From Nonomuraea sp. NBC_00507 (GTDB lineage: Bacteria; Actinomycetota; Actinomycetes; Streptosporangiales; Streptosporangiaceae): 64,000 bases of DNA. A program made the translations under genes and the position numbers. This document shows, one piece after another, positions 58,696 to 64,000 of the stretch. Under the pieces are notes generated by a model that searched no databases, was not told the origin of the DNA, and saw only the letters and a list, made by a program, of their open reading frames with translations. The stretch is taken from NCBI RefSeq assembly GCF_036013525.1, contig NZ_CP107853.1:6324001-6388000 (forward strand), read 5' to 3'. Position 1 is the first letter of the stretch; the number at the start of each line of letters is the position of its first letter.

Positions 58696-59553
58696 ATGCT
58701 GATGCGTCGAACAGGAGCGGTGCTCGCCGCCGCGGCCATGGCGATCGGCCTGGCCGCATGTGGTGACGCGAAGGCGTACTCCAGCGTCGAGCAGAAGATC
58801 AGAGAGGCCGGAGTCGTCACCATCGGCACCAAGTGGGACCAGCCGAACCTGAGTCTGAAGCAGGGGCACGGCGATCCCCAGGGCTTCGACATCGACGTCG
58901 CCAAGTACATCGTGAAAGAGCTGGCCGGCGGCCGGGACGTCACGATCACCTGGCGAGAGTCGCGACAGGCGAACCGTGAGGCGCTGCTCCACAACGGCAC
59001 GGTGGACATGGTCGTCGCGTCGTACTCCATCACCGCGGCGCGCAAGAACTACGTGACCTTCGCCGGGCCGTACGTCATCGCTCACCAGGACACCTTGGTG
59101 CGGGCCGACGCCGCCCAGATCGTCATGGCGACCGACCTCAAGGACCGGCGCATCTGCCAGGTGCCGGGCTCCAACTCCTACAAGCGGATCACCGAGCCGC
59201 CCCCGGACGGCCGGCTCGGCCTGCGCGCCTCGCTGGTCGGCGCGGACTCCTACGCGGAGTGCCTGCAGAAGCTCAGCAGCGGTGAGCTCGACGCGGTGAC
59301 GACCGATGACATGATCCTGGCCGGCTTGGCCAGCCACAACCCGCGCCAGTACAAGCTGCTGAAGAATCCGTTCACGGACGAGAGGTACGCCGTCGGGCTG
59401 AAGAAGGGCGACACGGCCACGTGTGAGGCGGTCAACCGGGCGGTCGCCAAGATGTGGCAGGACGGCACGGCCTCACGGCTGCTGCAGAAGTGGTTCGGGA
59501 ACACCGGTCTCAACCTCCCCACGACGCCACCGGCGGCCGAGAAGTGCAGCTGA
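58696..59553 (+). CDS. Amino-acid-type ABC transporter substrate-binding lipoprotein
   Basis: 285 residues. Signal peptide with lipobox (MAIGLAACGDA, Cys about 21); ATG 58696 chosen to give it, although the frame is open from 58582. Solute-binding family 3 motifs are VVTIGTKWDQPNLS, GFDIDVAKYIVKEL, and the C-terminal AVNRAVAKMWQDGTASRLLQ. The organisation resembles glutamate-binding GluB-type proteins. No permease or ATPase genes are adjacent, so it is an orphan or feeds a transporter encoded elsewhere. Confidence 0.88.
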   Translation: MLMRRTGAVLAAAAMAIGLAACGDAKAYSSVEQKIREAGVVTIGTKWDQPNLSLKQGHGDPQGFDIDVAKYIVKELAGGRDVTITWRESRQANREALLHNGTVDMVVASYSITAARKNYVTFAGPYVIAHQDTLVRADAAQIVMATDLKDRRICQVPGSNSYKRITEPPPDGRLGLRASLVGADSYAECLQKLSSGELDAVTTDDMILAGLASHNPRQYKLLKNPFTDERYAVGLKKGDTATCEAVNRAVAKMWQDGTASRLLQKWFGNTGLNLPTTPPAAEKCS

Positions 59554-59593
59554 TCCGGGCGAGCGCCGGCCCGCCCGCACGGCGGCCTCAGGA

Positions 59594-60370
59594 CTAGGGG
59601 CGGGGAGCGCCGGCGCCCCGCATCTCCTCTTCGATGTCGCGGGCGGTCAGGGTCAGGGCGCTGACCAGACCCGGGAGGCCGTCTCGCGAGAAGCGGCTGG
59701 TGGGCATCGACACCGATACGGCTGCCTGAGCACGGCCGTCCTCACCGCGCACGGCCCGGCCGATGGCGGTGACGCCCGATTCGGTCTTGCCGGCGTTGAT
59801 GGCGAAGCCTCGCTCGCGGACGGTGCGCAGCTCGCGACGCAGCGCCGCCAGATTGGGCCGCCGGTCCAGGCGGTCGGCCCACTTCGCCTCGCTGTAGAGC
59901 GCGTCGAGCCGCTCGGGCGGCAGGTCGGCGAGCATGACTTTGCCGCCCGAGGCCAGATGCGCGGGGAAGACCATGCCCTCGCGGTTGCCGACCCGCAGCG
60001 CCTGGGTGCATTCGACCGACGCGATGAACCGTACGTGGTCACCGGACAGGATCTGCAGGTTCGCACTCTCCCGGACCCGCTCGACCAGGCCGGCCAGGTG
60101 CGGCACGGCGACCGAGCGCAGCAGGGCCGTACGCGACTGCGAGCTCCCGCCCAGCGACAGGACCGGCCCGGCCGCGTATCGGTGGTCTTCGCGGCGGACC
60201 GCGAAGTCCCGGTAAACGAGCATGGCCAGCAGCCGGTGCGCGGTGGAGGGCGCCACCCCGAGGCGCCGCGCGGCCTCGCCCACGCCGAACGGCCCCTCGA
60301 CCTGCAGCATGACCGCCAGCTGGAGCGCGTGGTCGACACTTCGCACGGAGTAGTTGGGGGGATTCTTCAT
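59594..60370 (-). CDS. IclR-family transcriptional regulator
   Basis: 258 residues. N-terminal winged helix (SVDHALQLAVMLQVEGPFGV, then RLGVAPSTAHRLLAMLVY) and the IclR effector domain (LASGGKVMLADLPPERLDAL, TVRERGFAINAGKTESGVTA). ATG 60370 with AGGAG eight bases upstream. Divergent from the gentisate operon, so it is very likely its regulator, sensing gentisate or a related aromatic acid. Confidence 0.93.
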   Translation of the reverse strand: MKNPPNYSVRSVDHALQLAVMLQVEGPFGVGEAARRLGVAPSTAHRLLAMLVYRDFAVRREDHRYAAGPVLSLGGSSQSRTALLRSVAVPHLAGLVERVRESANLQILSGDHVRFIASVECTQALRVGNREGMVFPAHLASGGKVMLADLPPERLDALYSEAKWADRLDRRPNLAALRRELRTVRERGFAINAGKTESGVTAIGRAVRGEDGRAQAAVSVSMPTSRFSRDGLPGLVSALTLTARDIEEEMRGAGAPRP

Positions 60371-60405
60371 AGCAGAATCTCCTGTTCTTTTCTGGCCCCT
60401 ACGAT

Positions 60406-60445
60406 ACAAGCTGGAAACCCGGCGGGCGGGTGGATATCCGCTTGT
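60406..60445. promoter_or_regulatory. Weak inverted repeat in the IclR-gentisate gap
   Basis: ACAAGC (60406-60411) and GCTTGT (60440-60445) are symmetric about the middle of the 106-base divergent gap. Possibly part of an IclR operator; evidence is symmetry only. Confidence 0.3.
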
Positions 60446-60476
60446 CACGCCGCAGGTTGAAGGAGCAGGAGCAGAC

Positions 60477-61625
60477 ATGACCGAGACCGCGAACTCCCCT
60501 GTTCGCCTCGCTGTGGTCGACTCGCCGGATCAGCCGACGCCGTCGGCGGCGCTGGCGGAGTTGTACAGCGGCTTCGAGAAGGAGCTGCTGGTACCGCTGT
60601 GGACGGAGATCGGCGACCTGATGCCGCTGCACCCACGCTCCAAGGCGGTCCCGCATCTGTGGCGGTGGGAGAGCCTGGTGGCTCTGGCGGACCGGGCCGG
60701 GCATCTCGTGCCGGTCGGCCGGGGCGGGGAGCGGCGGGCGATCGCCCTGGCGAACCCGGCGCTCGGCGGCCGGCCGTTCGCGACTCCGACGCTGTGGGCG
60801 GCGATCCAGTATCTGATGCCGGGTGAGGACGCTCCGGAGCACCGGCACACCCAGCACGCCTTCCGCTTCGTCGTCGAGGGCGAGGGGGTGTGGACCGTGG
60901 TCGGCCGTGATCCCGTGCCGATGCGCCGGGGTGACTTCCTGCCCCAGGCCGGATGGAACTGGCACGCCCACCACAACGCGGCCGACCGGCCGATGGCGTG
61001 GATCGACGGCCTGGACATTCCCTTCCAGTACGTCACGGAGTCGCAGTTCTTCGAGTTCGGCCGTGACCGGATCAGCGCCGAAGAACGCACCACCCCCGAA
61101 CGCTCTCGATCCGAGCGGCTGTGGGGCCACCCCGGCCTGCGCCCGGTTTCGTCCCTCGGCGCGCAGCCCGGCAGCCCGCTGCTGGCCTATCGGTGGGCCG
61201 ACACCGACCGCGCGCTGACGGACCAGCTCGAGCTGGAGGCCGAGGGCCACGCCGGTACGCTCGAGCCCGGTCACGCGGCGGTGCGTTACATCAACCCCAC
61301 CACCGGAGGCGATGTGCTGCCGACCATCCGGGTCGAGATGCACCGGATCCGCAGGGGCGCCGAGACCGCTCCCCGCCGGGAGACCGGCTCCTCGGTGTAC
61401 CAGGTCTTCGACGGCAGCGGGCGGGTCACGGTCGGCGATCAGTCCTGGTCGGTCACCCGGGGTGATCTGTTCGTCGTCCCGTCCTGGGTGCCGTTCTCGG
61501 CGAAGTCCGAGGCCTCGGCGTCCGACTCCGACTCCGCCGCCCTCGATCTCTTCAGGTTCAGCGATGGGCCGATTTTCGAGACGCTGCACTTGAACCGCGC
61601 CCACGTAGAAGGAATCAACGCATGA
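60477..61625 (+). CDS. Gentisate 1,2-dioxygenase
   Basis: 382 residues, a bicupin ring-cleaving enzyme that turns gentisate into maleylpyruvate with Fe(II) and O2. The N-terminal cupin has EHRHTQHAFRFVVEGEG (iron-binding His pair) and WNWHAHHNAADRPMAWIDG with a further His; the second cupin (TGSSVYQVFDGSGRVTVGD) lacks the metal set, as usual. ATG 60477 with AAGGAGCAGGAG upstream. Overlaps the next gene by four bases. Confidence 0.9.
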   Translation: MTETANSPVRLAVVDSPDQPTPSAALAELYSGFEKELLVPLWTEIGDLMPLHPRSKAVPHLWRWESLVALADRAGHLVPVGRGGERRAIALANPALGGRPFATPTLWAAIQYLMPGEDAPEHRHTQHAFRFVVEGEGVWTVVGRDPVPMRRGDFLPQAGWNWHAHHNAADRPMAWIDGLDIPFQYVTESQFFEFGRDRISAEERTTPERSRSERLWGHPGLRPVSSLGAQPGSPLLAYRWADTDRALTDQLELEAEGHAGTLEPGHAAVRYINPTTGGDVLPTIRVEMHRIRRGAETAPRRETGSSVYQVFDGSGRVTVGDQSWSVTRGDLFVVPSWVPFSAKSEASASDSDSAALDLFRFSDGPIFETLHLNRAHVEGINA

Positions 61626-62458
61626 AGCTCGCCACCATCCGTACTGCCGACGGCGCCACCCGGGCCGTGCGCGTCGAGGGGGAGACCCTGGTCGACCTCG
61701 GCCTCGCCGACCTCGGTGAGCTGCTGGCCCGGCCGGACTGGGCGGAACACGCCGCGCGGACGGAGGGCCCGGCGGCCGAATCCGCGGGCTACGCGCCCGT
61801 CGTGCCCCGCCCTGGCAAGATCATCTGTGTCGGGCTGAACTACCGCAACCACATCCTCGAAATGGGCCGGGAGCTCCCGCAGTACCCGACGTTGTTCGCG
61901 AAGTATCCCGAGGCGCTCGTCGGGGCGTACGACGAGATCAGGCTCCCGCCGGAGTCCGAGGAGGTGGACTGGGAGGCCGAGCTCGCGATCGTCATCGGCA
62001 GGACCGTGCGGCGCGCCGGCGAGGCCGAAGCCGCCGCGGCCATCGCGGGGTTCGCCGTTCTCAACGACGTCACGATGCGTGACTGGCAGTATCGCTCCCC
62101 GATGTGGCTGCAGGGCAAGACCTGGGAAGGCAGCACACCGTTCGGTCCCTACCTGGTCACCCCCGACGAGCTGGACGGCGGCAGCCGTCCCTCCCTCACC
62201 CTGACCGGCTCCGTCGACGGTGAGGTGGTGCAGCAGGCCGACACCTCCGACCTCGTGTTCGACCCCGTCGCCCTGGTGCGGTACATCTCGACGATCCTCA
62301 CGCTCAGCCCCGGCGACGTCATCGCCTCCGGCACCCCGGGCGGGGTGGGCCACGCACGCAAGCCCGCCCGCTACCTCGCCGACGGGAGTGTCCTGGCCAC
62401 CGAGATCACCGGGCTCGGCCGGTCCGAGGTCAAGGCCGTCGCCGAGCCGGTCGCGTGA
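61622..62458 (+). CDS. Fumarylacetoacetate hydrolase family, probable fumarylpyruvate hydrolase
   Basis: 278 residues. FAH-family core: ICVGLNYRNHILEMG, FAKYPEALVGAYDEI, then metal Glu/Asp pair in VDWEAELAIVIG and LNDVTMRDWQYR. In this operon the expected reaction is hydrolysis of fumarylpyruvate to fumarate and pyruvate. ATG 61622 overlaps the dioxygenase stop (ATGA). The stop is overlapped by the next start. Confidence 0.9.
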   Translation: MKLATIRTADGATRAVRVEGETLVDLGLADLGELLARPDWAEHAARTEGPAAESAGYAPVVPRPGKIICVGLNYRNHILEMGRELPQYPTLFAKYPEALVGAYDEIRLPPESEEVDWEAELAIVIGRTVRRAGEAEAAAAIAGFAVLNDVTMRDWQYRSPMWLQGKTWEGSTPFGPYLVTPDELDGGSRPSLTLTGSVDGEVVQQADTSDLVFDPVALVRYISTILTLSPGDVIASGTPGGVGHARKPARYLADGSVLATEITGLGRSEVKAVAEPVA

Positions 62459-63177
62459 TGGCCGCCGACCGGAGCCGCGCCGACAGCCTGCGATGGGTGG
62501 CGCAGGGCACCGCGATCTTCTTCGGCGCCCTGGCCGCCCTGCCGGACGACCTGCTGGAGGGGCCGACGGCGCTCGACGGCTGGAGCGGCAGGCATCTGCT
62601 GGCCCACGTCGCCGCCAACGCCGACGCGCTGGTCAACCTGGCGCACTGGGCCCGCACCGGTGAGGAGCGGCCGATGTACTCCTCCCCGGCGCAGCGTGAC
62701 GCCGACATCGAGGCAGGCGCGAGGCGGCCGGCCGCCGAGCTGCGCGCCTGGGCCGCACAGGCCGCCGAGACCCTCGACGCGCGGCTCGCCGAGCTGGACG
62801 AACAGCAGTGGGACCACGAGGTCCGCACCGCCCAGGGCCGCACCGTCCCCGCCGAAGAGGTGCCCTGGATGCGTGCGCGCGAGGTCATGGTGCACGCCGT
62901 GGACCTTGGCGCCGGGGTGGAGTTCGACGATCTTCCGGACGATTTCCTCGCCGCCTTGATCGACGACATCGCCGCCAAGCGGTCCGGCGCCGACGGGCCC
63001 GCGCTCGCCCTCACCGCCACCGACCACGGTGGCACGTGGGCGGTCTCCGGCGCCGGCGACCCCACTCCGGTCACCGGCACCCTCGGCGGCCTCGCCGCCT
63101 ACCTGTCCGGCCGCCGCTCGGACGGCGTCACCGGCACGGGGGGCGGGCCGGCGCCCGAGCTTCCGCGGTGGCTCTAG
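62458..63177 (+). CDS. Mycothiol-dependent maleylpyruvate isomerase
   Basis: 239 residues. N-terminal MDMPI domain with the zinc His in GRHLLAHVAANADAL and the Glu/His pair in MRAREVMVHAVDLGAG, matching the His, Glu, His site of the Corynebacterium enzyme. It isomerises maleylpyruvate to fumarylpyruvate with mycothiol. ATG 62458 shares a base with the preceding stop (TGATG); GTG 62455 is also possible. Third gene of the gentisate operon, which thereby encodes the three consecutive steps from gentisate to fumarate and pyruvate. Confidence 0.93.
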   Translation: MAADRSRADSLRWVAQGTAIFFGALAALPDDLLEGPTALDGWSGRHLLAHVAANADALVNLAHWARTGEERPMYSSPAQRDADIEAGARRPAAELRAWAAQAAETLDARLAELDEQQWDHEVRTAQGRTVPAEEVPWMRAREVMVHAVDLGAGVEFDDLPDDFLAALIDDIAAKRSGADGPALALTATDHGGTWAVSGAGDPTPVTGTLGGLAAYLSGRRSDGVTGTGGGPAPELPRWL

Positions 63178-63230
63178 CTGGACGTCGCAAAAGCTATACA
63201 AATCGGACTCTGGGGGATAATCTTGGCATG

Positions 63231-63251
63231 CCTCAGCCGGGGGAGCTGAGG
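63231..63251. terminator. Hairpin after the gentisate operon
   Basis: CCTCAGC (63231-63237), seven-base loop, GCTGAGG (63245-63251), followed after CCCAAAAC by TTTT. Lies between the convergent gentisate operon and intradiol-dioxygenase-like gene. Confidence 0.6.
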
Positions 63252-63281
63252 CCCAAAACTTTTCCCAAGGCCCGGCCGGTC

Positions 63282-64000
63282 CTACACGGGGACGGACAGG
63301 GTGACGGTGAGACCCGAGGACACGCTGCCCGTCACCGTACCGAGCTGGCTCGTGTGCCCGTCGCTGAAGATGTTGTCGCTCTCCAGGGACACCTCGCTCA
63401 GCGTGCGCACGCTCTCGCTGTAGCCCTCGCTCGCGTACACCGCCTCACACGTGTCCTTGGGCAGCGCCACCTGGGACGTTGCGATCTTGTTGTCGGCGGT
63501 CGTCGCCTTGGCCAGGCTCGGATAGACCTCGAAGTGGAGGTGCGGCCACCGGCCCGGGTAACAGGCCGGGAAGACGCTCGTGAAGGTCACCTTTCCGCTG
63601 CTGTCGGTCTCCTGGACCCCGCGCAGGTAGTTCTCGTTGGTGACGGCCTCGGAGTACATGGAGTAGTTGCCGTCGCGGTCGCAGTGCCACAGATAGACCG
63701 CGGCCCCTGACAGTGCCGAGCAGTTGGCCGAGGTGTCCTGGATGGTCAGGTCGATGGTCAGGGGAACGCCCTGCGCGGTGCCTGACGCCGAGCCGAAGCT
63801 GGCGCGGATGTCGCTGCGGACGATGCCGCTCTGGCTGAGGATGTTCGGGCCGTTCGATCCGTCGCTCGGGTACGGGCCGGCGGTCTCTTCCGGGATCTCG
63901 GCGCAGCTCCCACTCGTCGCCGCCGCACTCCCCGAGCCGGTGGATGTGGACGCCGCCGTCGACGGGGCGCTGGTCGAGTCGCTGCCGCAGCCGACCAGGG
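63282..64000 (-). CDS. Exported intradiol dioxygenase-like lipoprotein, 5' end outside window
   Basis: The frame is open from the right edge of the window to 63282, about 239 residues, so the start lies beyond 64000. It opens with a lipobox-like LVGCGSDST followed by a Ser/Thr/Ala-rich linker, then an intradiol ring-cleavage domain: EETAGPYPSDG, AAVYLWHCDRDGNYSMY (Tyr ligand region), ACYPGRWPHLHFEVYP (Tyr and two His iron ligands). Exported intradiol dioxygenase-like proteins occur widely in actinomycetes; their substrate is mostly unknown. The genes of a catechol or protocatechuate route are not in view. Confidence 0.85.
   Translation of the reverse strand, partial: LVGCGSDSTSAPSTAASTSTGSGSAAATSGSCAEIPEETAGPYPSDGSNGPNILSQSGIVRSDIRASFGSASGTAQGVPLTIDLTIQDTSANCSALSGAAVYLWHCDRDGNYSMYSEAVTNENYLRGVQETDSSGKVTFTSVFPACYPGRWPHLHFEVYPSLAKATTADNKIATSQVALPKDTCEAVYASEGYSESVRTLSEVSLESDNIFSDGHTSQLGTVTGSVSSGLTVTLSVPV

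Overview
The window is 64 kb of high-GC actinomycete chromosome. Pointers are leaderless or GTG/TTG starts, mycothiol-type enzymes (maleylpyruvate isomerase and a TIGR03086 protein), two DUF574-family methyltransferases, a SARP/AfsR-type regulator, many ECF, GntR, TetR, MarR and LacI regulators, and a B12-riboswitch-controlled class Ia ribonucleotide reductase of the kind known from Streptomyces. The gene set resembles the Streptosporangiaceae/Nonomuraea type, but that placement is an inference. No phage, insertion sequence, integrase or CRISPR array was seen. The window is cut inside glmS at the left and inside a secreted intradiol dioxygenase-like gene at the right.

Layout. 1-8.4 kb: the glmS end, a DUF574 methyltransferase, an orphan TctC-type lipoprotein, a cobalamin riboswitch with nrdA-nrdB-mscS, then tRNA-Pro(UGG). 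8.6-11.1 kb: a membrane-anchored alpha/beta hydrolase with altered catalytic residues and a secreted HEYGH metalloprotease. 11.2-18.9 kb: an eight-gene operon on the minus strand. In transcription order it encodes FAD, FeS and two molybdenum subunits of a hydroxylase, a CoxD-like AAA ATPase, a CoxE-like VWA protein, an amidohydrolase and a YciI protein. A GntR regulator is divergent from it across an 18-bp perfect palindrome. 19-28.6 kb: a mixed block with a MarR/NmrA pair, Fpg, PEBP, BON, phosphoribosyltransferase, FkbM methyltransferase, orphan histidine kinase, EEP nuclease and a PhoD pseudogene. 28.7-36.7 kb: an arabinan/arabinoside system (GH43, ABC importer, LacI regulator, GH51) with five matching LacI-like operators. 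36.8-44.1 kb: a duplicated-repeat secreted protein, PolX, a rifampicin-phosphotransferase-like enzyme with its MarR regulator and operator, and a TetR/P450 pair. 44.1-53 kb: a choice-of-anchor A protein with a His/Lys-rich tail, a second DUF574 methyltransferase, a TIGR03086/AraC pair, an overlapping kinase/pseudokinase/response-regulator module and a shortened SARP-NB-ARC regulator. 53-64 kb: a PLP lyase, an ECF41/ECF42 sigma block, an amino-acid-type binding lipoprotein, and an IclR-controlled gentisate operon encoding three consecutive steps.

Most notable points: (1) the molybdenum subunit is split into two reading frames by one in-frame TGA followed by its own ribosome site, giving an F-S-L-M order like the nicotinate dehydrogenase of Eubacterium barkeri; (2) two operons flanking the ECF sigma genes carry the same promoter-like signature (TGTCGTAT, 13 bases, GATC); (3) the arabinoside genes share a TACAACGTTGTA-like operator set; (4) several genes look decayed or rearranged (PhoD, the SARP C-terminus, a membrane protein with compensating frameshifts, and the N-terminus of the anchor protein).
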